Assembly (NCBI RefSeq): GCF_005405485.1
Contig: NZ_BJED01000022.1
Location: 1 to 64,000 of the forward strand
Length of the DNA stretch: 64,000 nt
Direction: 5' to 3'
From: Enterococcus hulanensis
GTDB lineage: Bacteria; Bacillota; Bacilli; Lactobacillales; Enterococcaceae
The position numbers and the translations under genes were made by a program. The notes under the pieces were generated by a model. It saw nothing but the letters and a program-made list of their open reading frames with translations. It was not told where the DNA came from and did no database searches. Positions within the stretch are counted from its first letter, which is position 1, and each line of letters starts with the position of its first letter. Positions 25,301 through 32,980 of the stretch are shown piece after piece.

Positions 25301-27369
25301 CCTTGATCAGTATCTAAATACATAGCGCCGTCGTCTTCAACCGGCCCCTCCCCCTCTTCAAAGTCTTTCCACTCTCCAGAAAAAAGAGGAACAACATAAG
25401 GATCTCCTTCTAGCGAGATATCATTACGTTGTCCCTCATTATCAAATGGGTTTAAGTTTTTAAGATGTTCATTCATAATTTTTAGTTCATAATCATTTAG
25501 TAGCACACCAGGTTTATGAGCCATCTGATCCTTACTTCTTCTCAAAAGTTCGTATTCAAGATACAATGAAAACTCTGTAACTTCGCCGTCCAAAGTCTCT
25601 ACCATCTTTTTGAACTCGTCAACATTTCTTACTGTTATGCGCCTTAGCTCATCAAATTCAAAAAGTGATTCTTGTTCTTGCTGTTCCGTAATCATCCAAT
25701 GGCTAATATTTATTAGGCCTTGATTATCATCAGTTGAATCTTGCTTTTCATTGAACCACAGAGAATACTCATTTTTATGGAATTCGTTTTTCATCTGAAG
25801 AATCGCCGTGTGATCTTCTGTAATGATGGCCACTCCAACAGATAGATATGGGTTTGCAGTTGATGGAGTCATAATGAGATCATAGTCTCCATCAAAAAAA
25901 GTAGTACCGTTTAGATATTTCAAATAACTTTGGTACCATTGTACATCTTCGTCATGCATCGTTCGACCGCGAGTGCTTATTGGAACTTTTTTTGTTGCTT
26001 CGTACAACTCCTTCTCGAAAACACGATCTGATTTTCCTTCTGAAAGAAGTTTAAATTTTTGATACAGAGTTTCGATATTTGGTGTTTCGATCCTTCCAGA
26101 TTTAATAGCAATCTGTTTTCTCATAGATGGAACTTCAACAATTTCATAGACGTCACTATGACCCAAGACTTCAGGATAGTCCTTGCTTATTCTTTTGAAA
26201 TCATTTGTTAAATTGAGCAACGGCTTTTCTGAACCATACCACCTAAATGAAAAATTATTATTGTATGGTAAATTCCCATCTAGTTGTTGAAAGGATCGCT
26301 CTGTAGATCCATCGGATTTGTTGGTAGACTCTTGATCAACTGGTCGGTTACTATCTCTTTTGCCTGAGATAGTAGCATTTGATTGTGTTTTTCTACCAGC
26401 TGTACGTTTGTTGTTTCCGGAAGTGGATTGTTCTTTTTCATTTCCCGATAAATCGTTATTTCCTGATTCATTGCCCAATCCTCTTTTTTGTGTAGATAAG
26501 TCATCAGAGTTCCGTCGCCCATCATTGTTTGAACGAGCATCTGATTGTGTTCTTGTAGATAATCCATCGCCGTTTTCCCGTAGCTCATCAACGGATCTTC
26601 GTGTTCCGGATTGATGCTTATTTTCACTTCTGGAATTACTATTCCCTCTTGTCTCATAGTTTCCTCGTTCATTTTTCTTTTCCTCCTTAATTTCTTGATT
26701 CTGTACAATCTCTTTCAGTTTAGTTACCCTAATTAACGCGTGCTTTGTTACTTCACTAGTTACTTTACCAATCAAGTCAATTTCTGCAGCACTGAACGAA
26801 TAATCTAAATCATCTAAGAATGTTGAGTATTCACTCAGCCATTTCACCCTACTACTTAGAGAGAAAAGAATGCTGTTCTCAATAAATATTTGGTTTTCTT
26901 TAACGATTCCGCTTGGATCTCTTTGAATAAAACTAGTAACACCTTTAGAAATAATTTCCTCGAAAGCAAAAGGTACTAGTTCTTCCTCTTCTCCGAAAGT
27001 ATCATGATAGAACATAGAGATAACTTCATGCTTTTCGCGTTTGGATAAATCAAAATTTGGTTCAACAAAGTCTTTTCCATAAGTCTGAGATAGATCGAAT
27101 AAGAATTCTCTTTTGACCCCATCCTCGTGAAGCTTGGTGATAGCAATACCTCTTTGATTTCTTGTAACAGCGCGATCAATCAGTTTCCATTGATCAAAGC
27201 TTGCCAAATATGTTGCCGTTGGATACTGCTCAAAGATTTGCACCTTTTCCAAAAAACTGTACTTATGAAGCTGACTAGAAAATGTCAAGAAATCCTTCCA
27301 TCTGGTAATATCATTGGTCAACTTATTTATTCCATCGTTGTATATTTGGTTTAAATCAACTATGGCCAA
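19348..27369 (-). CDS. Giant polyvalent protein: ArdC-like, adenine methyltransferase and SF2 helicase (LtrC-like)
   Basis: About 2,673 residues from a TTG start with GGGGG six bases upstream. Residues 1-110 resemble the single-strand DNA-binding ArdC N-domain (antirestriction). A Ser/Asn/Arg-rich linker follows at about 215-360, then several unassigned domains. A DNA adenine methyltransferase-like domain lies at about 1080-1350, with LDPAMGTGNF for cofactor binding and GNFPFN in place of NPPF/Y. An SF2/SNF2-type helicase fills about 1870-2400 with AHEVGAGKT, VDEAHIYKN, TGTPISNS and QREGRILRQG. The coil-rich C-terminus ends NEEEMGM. Such proteins on phages and conjugative elements are thought to enter the recipient and guard or remodel the new DNA. 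No frameshift seen across 8 kb. Confidence 0.88.
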   Translation of the reverse strand: MAIVDLNQIYNDGINKLTNDITRWKDFLTFSSQLHKYSFLEKVQIFEQYPTATYLASFDQWKLIDRAVTRNQRGIAITKLHEDGVKREFLFDLSQTYGKDFVEPNFDLSKREKHEVISMFYHDTFGEEEELVPFAFEEIISKGVTSFIQRDPSGIVKENQIFIENSILFSLSSRVKWLSEYSTFLDDLDYSFSAAEIDLIGKVTSEVTKHALIRVTKLKEIVQNQEIKEEKKNERGNYETRGNSNSRSENKHQSGTRRSVDELRENGDGLSTRTQSDARSNNDGRRNSDDLSTQKRGLGNESGNNDLSGNEKEQSTSGNNKRTAGRKTQSNATISGKRDSNRPVDQESTNKSDGSTERSFQQLDGNLPYNNNFSFRWYGSEKPLLNLTNDFKRISKDYPEVLGHSDVYEIVEVPSMRKQIAIKSGRIETPNIETLYQKFKLLSEGKSDRVFEKELYEATKKVPISTRGRTMHDEDVQWYQSYLKYLNGTTFFDGDYDLIMTPSTANPYLSVGVAIITEDHTAILQMKNEFHKNEYSLWFNEKQDSTDDNQGLINISHWMITEQQEQESLFEFDELRRITVRNVDEFKKMVETLDGEVTEFSLYLEYELLRRSKDQMAHKPGVLLNDYELKIMNEHLKNLNPFDNEGQRNDISLEGDPYVVPLFSGEWKDFEEGEGPVEDDGAMYLDTDQGVKPGQIEVRDVGVGRKMYRYVNISGNSIGESITPDEETAEIQVPPVENPDDETRIDHSWNILEDDEYLRVINGQYYLYVDNGSYCIEVESNQAAAAYSLYRDTEPRKVDKYEEYGEWQKLDESTARLKHTNDPSYQQRFIGVFDHTINQLLVETAAIKIKGNQLFWRPENNQPDRYKVKENQLVHSQGSAEVIPRKKLGFDKFYIYYAGQSSLEVFIKNGIHVMSINNTEEDERAKFLNGDPAANLKDAELYLLDDKVQLYGKLDGDWSYSEVIKIIEKNVEEIIERKVSYKSLFGLPIVDRPESEKKLDGDSEIFGVEQSLFDFDEADSVSKTPDIKNPSQERISNPELVVKKDKDTKSGENYFPESFTSYEPGKRQKAKDNLAALKLLNELSISKRTITDLDQEILAKYSGWGGIPEIFEEKNPSWSKEHAELKTLLSEKEFSQIRSTVLTAFYTDPKMIETMYKAVLRIGDFSKGNILDPAMGTGNFYQALPKKLQAANLKGIEIDPRSFQIAKALYPDAELHCKGFEEVNLNEKMDLIIGNFPFNNIKVLDKKYDKYSFVVHDYFMAKSIDSLELNGVLMFITSTGTMDKKDSRAREYLAKRARLVGGVRLPKTAFKQSAGTEVISDILIFQKKTYVEMVDDEPDPSWLNSVEHPDHEGLIINQYFLDHPDHILGSIQTKNFHGTTIDVFPNESSELTDQLQDVFDKILSTTAVKEIKVKPKAKVEKSIEEIEIDVPEDVDKYSFFMIDDRVFYHTIDGKYEEFKAKSIKEKVKYMLPVKAAVHDLLELQKYPYAENELEAHLKTLNNAYDTFVRKCGHFNDTSNMRALREDLKFPLLLSLEKETDEGYQKQPIFYQATVRPIDTVVEASNAKDALRYSMTRKRRVDFSYINEIYPGHTEKEVIEELDGVIFINPKYTHDLSKGPYDYLDAWEISEEYLTGNVKSKLEYARIARKRAEHADLIEYLDKNIAALEEAQPEPLLAGDIKFQLGSPWVPVEVYNEFMYTLFETPAYNRASNRTNDYATKIDFLPHNATWKIARKAQSSGGVLSNQKYGTDRINGYQILEATLNLQQVTVKDPVEDEEGKTRYVINPEETMIAKGKQADIENEFQKWLFSKPERTKKLVDIYNDQFNVVVPRTYRGDDFFFDGMNIDMELRQHQKDVVARIVFDGRALMAHEVGAGKTAAMAAAGMYLKRNNLIHKALYVVPNHLTEAWGKEILTFYPSANILITTKKDFEKKNRQEFVSKIATGDYDAIVIGQSQFERIPLSKERQQQVIEVQIDEVTRIVHDLKEANSENWTIKQMERFQANLEGTLKRLDKEEKRDEVITFEDLGVDFLFVDEAHIYKNLFTYTKMQNVAGVGTSRSQRASDMLGKVRYIQEEHNGKNVVFATGTPISNSMSEMYVMQYFLQPETLKERRLTSFDAWAATFGQVTSSLEITPEGAGYRIRNRFSKFHNLPELMKMFYEVADIQTADMLELPVPALENGKVETVITKRTSFQKEKMNEFVTRSEAIRNGLVDPRNDNMLKLTNEAKLMAIDSRLLDESLPRDPESKLSVCAEKTFNIWEKTKDNRSTQIIFSDSGTPKSKKFNVYDEIKDQLTEKGIPAEEIAFIHDAKTDAQRDTMFERVRNGDIRIILGSTSKLGTGTNIQNKLIHAHHIDCPWKPSDLTQREGRILRQGNENPIVGITRYVTKGTFDSYLWQIQEQKLTYISQVMNGNNINRSMDDLDDTVLTAAEVKAVATDNPLLAKKMSVDNDVSRLKIIKSQFENSRDRMDRNVREIYPEKIAHYEANLKNYQEDLSIVIANKTDDFKVEIRGKEYHDRTQAFEEMNDLMILEDDGKSSKIISIGSYRGLEVQIQCSPYADAHLVLKGQKEYRTTFNPNAGSGNIIRLQNLPNHISSLEKEAREIIEDTNTQLEIAKREVEQTFPKQEELDQLLKEQQELNSEIELETMKKESGADSKKETEASDEVNEEEMGM

Positions 27370-27397
27370 ACTAATTCCCCCTTCAATCATATATTTC

Positions 27398-27420
27398 CGC
27401 AGGGGCGGTACGCCCCCGCA
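27398..27420 (-). repeat. GC-rich hairpin between two large genes
   Basis: GCAGGGGCG and CGCCCCCGC pair with one mismatch around GTA. It lies between the stop at 27451 and the start at 27369 in otherwise AT-rich DNA. It may slow ribosomes or polymerase or mark an RNA processing site; no T-run follows. Confidence 0.6.
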
Positions 27421-27450
27421 GAAAAGACGTACCCTTTTCTATTAAATTCT

Positions 27451-29631
27451 TTATATTTCTAATTCTGCTTCAGTGTCCAATGGTACATAATTTGATTCTT
27501 CACTCTTTGAAGGTCTTATCAAACTTTCCTCAATCCATTTTTTTGAATTCCCTTTGAAATCATCAATATCTGCCATAAATTCTTTTTCTCCTGTCGTTGG
27601 ATTACTGTAGACCACGCCATCATTATCTTGCTTAAAGGAAAAATAATGATCTCCTTCAGGAGTTAACATAGATCCACTGCCGTCTGAGTAGGTTCTCCAT
27701 CTCCAGCCTTCAGGTAATCCTTCAACTTGTTCTTGGCTTTGCTCATTGAGCATTACTTCGTTTACAATATTGACAACTCCTTCTGGACTAATTTTCTTCG
27801 ACTGACCAAATTCATCTACTTGTTCAGTGAAGGTCCAAAGATGAAAATTCACTTCCATCGGTTTCCCCTCAGGATGTTTCCCCATTTGATAATAATCAAT
27901 TTCTCTTGCAAAATCTTGTAGTGTTGGCTTACTGACATGATTGCCTTTATCATATGTTAAGCCCCATCGGTACCCCAACAATTCTGGATCACCCTCTAAC
28001 ACTGTCTGATTTTTACTTGTTCCAAAAAATTGTTCTTTCTTTTCATTTAAGCTTTCTGAAATCATAGATCCTGCAGCCTTCAAATCAACTTTTTCTTTTG
28101 GTGGTGTATCAATATACCCATGAACATGATTCTCGTAGAGAGTTTTTACCTTCGTATAAAGTTCATCATTCCCCAATTGTGTAACATACTTATTTAAAGC
28201 CTTTTCTGCTTCATATTGAGAATTGCCAAAATCAGCAAAGTGATTATCAATGCTTTCATTTTTTTCACTATCAATCAGATTCATGAGTTCAAGTTCTTGC
28301 ATAGTCATGTTACTCAGTACCTTAGAAAATTCTGTTGTGGGATCATCCTGTTGTTCCTCATGAAGTTGTTTTTCATGAACAGATTGTGCTTTTTCTAATG
28401 GTGAATCTTGATACTTCTCTTTAATTGATGGTACAGGATTTTTAATTTTGAAATCATTCTTATCCCCAACCCAATTATCTGTTTCAGCATCATACGTTAA
28501 ATAATCAAAAACCTTGTCTGTATCATCAAAGACACGAAAGTATGGAACGCCCTCGTGCTCTTCTAAATCTCCTACAAAAGTGCTATATGAATGAACATTT
28601 TCATCAGATTCGTATGTGATCTTATTTAATTCCTCAAGTAAAGCTTTTTGTTCCTCTGGACTGATTCTTGTTAGAAGATGATTTTCTTCAACAAATCCAA
28701 CTATTTGGTCCTTTGTAGGAATTTTTGTAAAAGAATCATCTTCGGCTACATACGCATCCGCTTCTACGAACAGAGTAATCCCACTGCCCATTGGTCCAGG
28801 TGGCATCACTCCAATCCTATTTGAAGGATAAAGACCCTTTTCTGCAAAATGCTGTTCGGCGGCATCAATATTTTTCCTAGTCTGTACTTCCAACTCCAAA
28901 TCCAAATTCAACGATATTTTCTTATACGGATCTGTATTTTCTTTACCATCAATTTGAATACGTTCAGACAATTCTTCATATGATATTTTTTTGTCCAATA
29001 AATTGCTGCCATTTCCAAACTGATCATTATCACTAATTACTACTTGCACTCCTTGATCGCTATTTTGCAAAGACACACGCTCATCTTCAAAAAGTCCAAC
29101 TTTTGATTCAATTTCACGAACTATTTGTTCTTGTTCCTCTGGAGAAAAAGGAATCATATCCCCATAAGACTCTATTTTTTCCCTTAATTCCTCAACTGAA
29201 CTAACTGTTAATACATCTGTGTGAGTGTCACCATGCTTGATTATCCAGTTGTAATCCGTCATTTTGGGATTCTCTTCAACTGCATCTTCTGAACTTACAC
29301 TTAATTCGACATCTTTAGCTAGGTACAGCCCTTGTTCTGCTGCATACTGTTTTATTTCTTCGAAAACTTGGTTTCCAAAATCGTTAGCTGTGTTAACCTG
29401 ATTCTCATACTTTAACTCACGATAATGATCCAAATCCAAACTAAGAGCATCTCCCAATTTATCAACTTCATTAAACGATCTTCTTAATCCACGGTACTCT
29501 CTCCAGTGCGTTACTCGGTAGAAGAAGCCTTTATTTCTATGCTCTTCCATTTGTTCACTTATAGCCATTTTTCTCTCGTTTTCTTGCTTGAACTGTTCCT
29601 CCAAGCGTTCAATCGTTTCTGCATATTTCAT
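27451..29631 (-). CDS. Large acidic protein of unknown function, polyvalent-associated
   Basis: 726 residues, soluble and acidic throughout. A coiled N-terminus (ERLEEQFKQENERKMAISEQMEEH) is followed by two segments of similar flavour, each with EEQ-type helices (AAEQGLYLAKDVELS near residue 96 and FAEKGLYPSNRIGV near 265). The C-terminal quarter has a GLPEGWRWRTYSDGSG motif and a TGEKEFMADIDDF strand region, ending TEAELEI. The repeats suggest small modules of the kind attached to polyvalent proteins. It sits between ssb and the giant gene. Unusual interleaved RNA repeats lie before its start. No enzymatic motif seen. Confidence 0.6.
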   Translation of the reverse strand: MKYAETIERLEEQFKQENERKMAISEQMEEHRNKGFFYRVTHWREYRGLRRSFNEVDKLGDALSLDLDHYRELKYENQVNTANDFGNQVFEEIKQYAAEQGLYLAKDVELSVSSEDAVEENPKMTDYNWIIKHGDTHTDVLTVSSVEELREKIESYGDMIPFSPEEQEQIVREIESKVGLFEDERVSLQNSDQGVQVVISDNDQFGNGSNLLDKKISYEELSERIQIDGKENTDPYKKISLNLDLELEVQTRKNIDAAEQHFAEKGLYPSNRIGVMPPGPMGSGITLFVEADAYVAEDDSFTKIPTKDQIVGFVEENHLLTRISPEEQKALLEELNKITYESDENVHSYSTFVGDLEEHEGVPYFRVFDDTDKVFDYLTYDAETDNWVGDKNDFKIKNPVPSIKEKYQDSPLEKAQSVHEKQLHEEQQDDPTTEFSKVLSNMTMQELELMNLIDSEKNESIDNHFADFGNSQYEAEKALNKYVTQLGNDELYTKVKTLYENHVHGYIDTPPKEKVDLKAAGSMISESLNEKKEQFFGTSKNQTVLEGDPELLGYRWGLTYDKGNHVSKPTLQDFAREIDYYQMGKHPEGKPMEVNFHLWTFTEQVDEFGQSKKISPEGVVNIVNEVMLNEQSQEQVEGLPEGWRWRTYSDGSGSMLTPEGDHYFSFKQDNDGVVYSNPTTGEKEFMADIDDFKGNSKKWIEESLIRPSKSEESNYVPLDTEAELEI

Positions 29632-29657
29632 TTATATTGCCTCCCAATAATTTATTT

Positions 29658-29710
29658 GTTATGGAAGGCAAGAGGGAATACCTTCCATAACAGAAAAGGT
29701 TATTCCCTCT
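29658..29710 (-). promoter_or_regulatory. Interleaved perfect inverted repeats (possible RNA switch or pseudoknot)
   Basis: In minus-strand order: A = AGAGGGAATA, B = GTTATGGAAGG, A' = TATTCCCTCT, B' = CCTTCCATAAC. A pairs perfectly with A' (10 bases) and B with B' (11 bases), but the pairs are interleaved. They must therefore form a pseudoknot or exclude each other. It lies in the transcript between ssb and the start at 29631. Confidence 0.75.
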
Positions 29711-29721
29711 CTATTCAGTTT

Positions 29722-30183
29722 TTAAAACGGCAAGTCATCATCTGAAATATCGATTTTACCAGGATCGAATTTGTTCTCCGGCGGCTCTTCATTCGGTATA
29801 TTGTTTCTTTGATAATTACTTGAAGGATCTCCCTGAGAACCATTCTGTCGCCGCTCACTTACTTCTCGTGATTCCAATAATTGATAGTTTTCAGCGACTA
29901 CCTCTGTTACATAAACTCGTTGACCTTGCTGATTTTCATAGTTTCTTGTTTGGATACGGCCAGTCACTCCTAAAAGAGTTCCCTTACGCGCATAATTGGC
30001 TAAAGACTCCGCTGATTTCCGCCAAATCACACAATTGATAAAGTCTGCTTCCCTATTCCCTGCCTGATTTGTGAAGTTCCGATTTACTGCTAGTGTAAAT
30101 GTAGCAACCGCGGTTCCGTTCGGCGTATAGCGCATATCAGGGTCTTTTGTTAATCGACCAATTAATACCACATTATTTATCAC
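29722..30183 (-). CDS. ssb: Single-stranded DNA-binding protein
   Basis: 153 residues from GTG with AGGTGG upstream. The OB-fold starts [34 protein letters not shown] and continues through [13 protein letters not shown] and [27 protein letters not shown] short Asn/Gln/Pro-rich linker leads to the tip ISDDDLPF, which binds replication and repair partners. On conjugative elements such copies coat the entering strand and damp the host SOS response. It begins the leading-region operon that runs into the 726-residue and polyvalent genes. Confidence 0.95.
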   Translation of the reverse strand: MINNVVLIGRLTKDPDMRYTPNGTAVATFTLAVNRNFTNQAGNREADFINCVIWRKSAESLANYARKGTLLGVTGRIQTRNYENQQGQRVYVTEVVAENYQLLESREVSERRQNGSQGDPSSNYQRNNIPNEEPPENKFDPGKIDISDDDLPF

Positions 30184-30206
30184 AAATTTCCACCTTCCTT
30201 CCTACC

Positions 30207-31094
30207 TCAATCATCTCCGAATTGAAATTCCTCTTCGGCTTCCATACCATTCTCATAATCTTTTACTTTGTTTAGCAAATCGCTTGTCATTCCTATTACA
30301 TCATCAAATTCTAAACTCTCAGCATAAGGATTACGTTTAGATTTGCTGTAATTATTCCAAATGGATCTCAACCGATCACTCGTCTCTAAAATAGGGACTG
30401 TCTCTTCAATATAGTCGGATAAAGGGTCCATCATACCTCGCGCTTTAAATGTTTTGTCCATTGTTTCTGCCAATACGCCCACATCAACTTGATCAGTTGC
30501 ATTTAGCATGTATATGTCGTAGAAATCACGGGCCCTAGTATTCGTCTCTTCAAGATAGATTGTTGCATGAAGCTTCTCTGCCAAAACTTGTTCTAAAGGA
30601 TACGCCATAATTTCTACAGATTTATCCTCAAACATTAACTTGTGATCATACTCTATTGCTTCCGGATAGATTACGTCACCTGTCGTAACATCTACCTTTA
30701 GATCAACATTCATCTTTCCTAACTTTGCTTGTAAGTTCGCACGGAACCCTGGATAGAAATCAGCATCACGAATCTCCTTTAAATCTTTTAGAGAAAATTC
30801 AATTCCCTCTTCAGTTACCCCATCCAAGATTTCATTAAATGTCTGATCCAAATTCCCTTCAGTTACTTTCATTTTTCGAACTGTAGTATCAAGATCCATC
30901 GTTGTACGGTTTTCAATACCAAAAACAGAGCCTAGCAAAAAGCCCCCTTTGACGACGAAATTATCCTTGTAATCAGACTCAGATATTTTTTCAACTAATT
31001 TTCCCATCATATACGACCGCATCAGCAGATCAGAAGGGATATTTGATTCTTTGGATTTATTATTAATCCAAGCTTTTAATTGGGTTGGTGTCAT
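30207..31094 (-). CDS. AbiEii-type nucleotidyltransferase toxin
   Basis: 295 residues. The MNT-like core is visible as GGFLLGSVFGIENRTTMDLD (about residues 49-69), with the DLD pair for metal binding. Later AEKLHATIYL and ARDFYDIYML follow, as in the AbiEii/AbiGii family. Members transfer nucleotides to tRNA acceptor ends and stop growth, aborting phage infection. The start overlaps the antitoxin stop, the standard order. The tail AEEEFQFGDD is acidic. It probably stabilises the element and guards against phage. Confidence 0.9.
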   Translation of the reverse strand: MTPTQLKAWINNKSKESNIPSDLLMRSYMMGKLVEKISESDYKDNFVVKGGFLLGSVFGIENRTTMDLDTTVRKMKVTEGNLDQTFNEILDGVTEEGIEFSLKDLKEIRDADFYPGFRANLQAKLGKMNVDLKVDVTTGDVIYPEAIEYDHKLMFEDKSVEIMAYPLEQVLAEKLHATIYLEETNTRARDFYDIYMLNATDQVDVGVLAETMDKTFKARGMMDPLSDYIEETVPILETSDRLRSIWNNYSKSKRNPYAESLEFDDVIGMTSDLLNKVKDYENGMEAEEEFQFGDD

Positions 31095-31684
31095 TACAAA
31101 AGTACCTCCAATGCAGTGTAAAGATCCTCTCTCACAGGCAAAATTCTCATGTACTTTCGGAGCAATCTAAGATCTTTATCTTCTTTTAATAAATAATTTT
31201 TCAATGCAGCATTTCTAATGGCCACGTCAGCGTTGTATCGTTTCATCCAAATATCACAAATGGTCCTTTCCATGTTATAAACATTTACTCGATTCATTGA
31301 TGGAGTGAAAACTCGCTCTACGCCAAGTTCATAATATTCCTTCTTAACGGTATGAGGAATAACCGGATAATCTTGTGCTAAACCTTTTCGGTTGTACCCA
31401 TCAGGAAATGACATATCCATCTCACCGATATTCAAATCAGTTAATCCATGCAAGAACAAGGCAGTTTCATGAGAAAAGATTCCCCTCGAAAATTTCTGCT
31501 GTACAGCGAAAAAATAATCCGGCATGGTATCTTTTAAAACATAAATTCCTGGATACAGGTTTTCAATCTCATTCTTTTCGACCAATCGTCTTAATGTGGT
31601 TGGATTAATCCCCATCTCTCGTGCATGTTTTTGACTGATCGTTCCGTTATAGCTACTAAATAAAGCTAAGACTTTGTCATTCAT
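31094..31684 (-). CDS. AbiEi-type antitoxin and autorepressor
   Basis: 196 residues from ATG with AGGAGG eight bases upstream. The N-terminal winged helix (GTISQKHAREMGINPTTLRRLVEKNEIENLYPGIY) is typical of AbiEi, followed by the helical antitoxin domain (FSHETALFLHGLTDL and VYNMERTICDIWM). In the type IV AbiE system it represses its own promoter and counters the toxin without direct binding. Two inverted repeats just upstream (31702-31714 and 31732-31750) are its likely operators. Confidence 0.9.
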   Translation of the reverse strand: MNDKVLALFSSYNGTISQKHAREMGINPTTLRRLVEKNEIENLYPGIYVLKDTMPDYFFAVQQKFSRGIFSHETALFLHGLTDLNIGEMDMSFPDGYNRKGLAQDYPVIPHTVKKEYYELGVERVFTPSMNRVNVYNMERTICDIWMKRYNADVAIRNAALKNYLLKEDKDLRLLRKYMRILPVREDLYTALEVLL

Positions 31685-31701
31685 CAATGTCACCTCCTAA
31701 T

Positions 31702-31750
31702 GTATAATTTATACGGTTTTATTCTTTAAAGACAGTATAAACTATACTGT
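31702..31750 (-). promoter_or_regulatory. AbiE promoter region with two inverted-repeat operators
   Basis: GTATAATTTATAC (31702-31714) is a perfect 6-base-arm palindrome; ACAGTATA-AAC-TATACTGT (31732-31750) has 8-base arms. Both lie between the antitoxin start and upstream DNA, consistent with known cooperative AbiEi binding at paired repeats. Confidence 0.7.
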
Positions 31751-31777
31751 AGGGCTTTTCAATCTTTTTTGAATGAT

Positions 31778-32887
31778 CTAGTTTTCAATTACAGTTTCTT
31801 CTTGCCGCTTTTGCATTTCTTGAGAAACTAGGAGTTTGATCCGATTCTTTTCCTTCAGCAAATCATTGTAATCAAACTTATCTGATTTAGAAATTTCTGA
31901 TTCCGGTAACTCCGTCGTAATGTTGCTTTTGATGAAGTTATCCGAATAACCTTTTTCTTTCATATAGTCCTTGAATCGATCGACAAACTCAATGCCAGCT
32001 TCATCATTGTTTACACATAGCGTAATCTTAGGAACAACAGCTTTCTCTTGATCTTTGGCCATCTCGCGATTATTATCAACGACCTTTTTAAAATGTTCTT
32101 CTACAGCAACATGTTTCAGTCCGCCCATCGAGCAAAAATCAGTATTATTCTTTTGAATTGATTTTAAGTATTTATCTTTATTAAGAGATAAGTAACTCAT
32201 CACTTCTATCCCTGCTTCAAATACTTTCATTTCACCAGTTGGTGCAACATTAGTAAGTGCTGCATAAAACATACTTTTCTCATCATTACCTGGATGTTGG
32301 AATAGATAATACGCTCGATCAGGGATCAAACGTTTCTCTTCCTCAATAAATTTTGTACCTCTCAATTCAACACCAACAATATCATTCACATTGTTTGTCT
32401 CTCGATTGACGTATCGGAAGATGATGTTCTCTCTTACATCTTCACCAATCAATTGATTCTTTTTAAATGCGTTGACCACTTCCGGATCAATTTCTCGTTC
32501 ATTGACCAAATAATTATAGGCATGAAAGAATGATTTAGCATGCTTGATATCTTTCTTATAATTGAGTGGTTGATGTGGTTCGATGATAAAATCTTTTTCT
32601 GTTAATACTTCCGCTTCGCTGCCAAGAATATCACCAACAGCTTCTCGAAAGTTATAACCATAGACTTCCATAGCTGCCGAAACACAGCTGTTAGTTGTTG
32701 GAGTCTTAGTAGATTTATTAAAATGAATCACTTTCTTTTTGTCATCATATACCCAACTAGAGTGTTCCGTGTGCCGATAATAGTATCCTTGCTTTTTAAA
32801 CGTTTCTCCTTTTGAAATCAAATATTCCAATATGTTGGTATTCCTTGCGGTTTCGGTCTGTTCTTTGGAATAGAACTTCTTACTCAT
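31778..32887 (-). CDS. DUF3991/Toprim domain protein, primase-like
   Basis: 369 residues from ATG with GGAGGG upstream. The N-terminal part (TNILEYLISKGETFKKQGYYYRH...WVYDDKKKVIHF) resembles the DUF3991-type primase N-region but has no zinc-binding Cys set. The Toprim domain follows: VFEAGIEVMSYLSL holds the conserved Glu and ITLCVNNDEAGIEF the acidic DxD-like pair. Such proteins on conjugative elements are thought to prime or process DNA in the donor or recipient. It heads the conjugation block, after a terminator at 32904-32936. Confidence 0.8.
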   Translation of the reverse strand: MSKKFYSKEQTETARNTNILEYLISKGETFKKQGYYYRHTEHSSWVYDDKKKVIHFNKSTKTPTTNSCVSAAMEVYGYNFREAVGDILGSEAEVLTEKDFIIEPHQPLNYKKDIKHAKSFFHAYNYLVNEREIDPEVVNAFKKNQLIGEDVRENIIFRYVNRETNNVNDIVGVELRGTKFIEEEKRLIPDRAYYLFQHPGNDEKSMFYAALTNVAPTGEMKVFEAGIEVMSYLSLNKDKYLKSIQKNNTDFCSMGGLKHVAVEEHFKKVVDNNREMAKDQEKAVVPKITLCVNNDEAGIEFVDRFKDYMKEKGYSDNFIKSNITTELPESEISKSDKFDYNDLLKEKNRIKLLVSQEMQKRQEETVIEN

Positions 32888-32903
32888 TCTTACCCTCCTT
32901 CTG

Positions 32904-32936
32904 AAAGAAAAAGACACTCAGAAATGATCCTGAGTG
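32904..32936 (-). terminator. Rho-independent terminator upstream of the Toprim gene
   Basis: CACTCAG and CTGAGTG form a 7-base stem; read on the minus strand it is followed by TCTTTTTCTTT. It separates the thioredoxin-like gene from the Toprim gene. Confidence 0.75.
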
Positions 32937-32980
32937 CCTAGTACAAGCAATTGACATTAAACTATCGCAATTCCTATCAA

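Noticed and set aside
26280-26708. 142-codon minus-strand reading frame
   Set aside because: It lies in another frame within the low-complexity linker of the giant protein gene.
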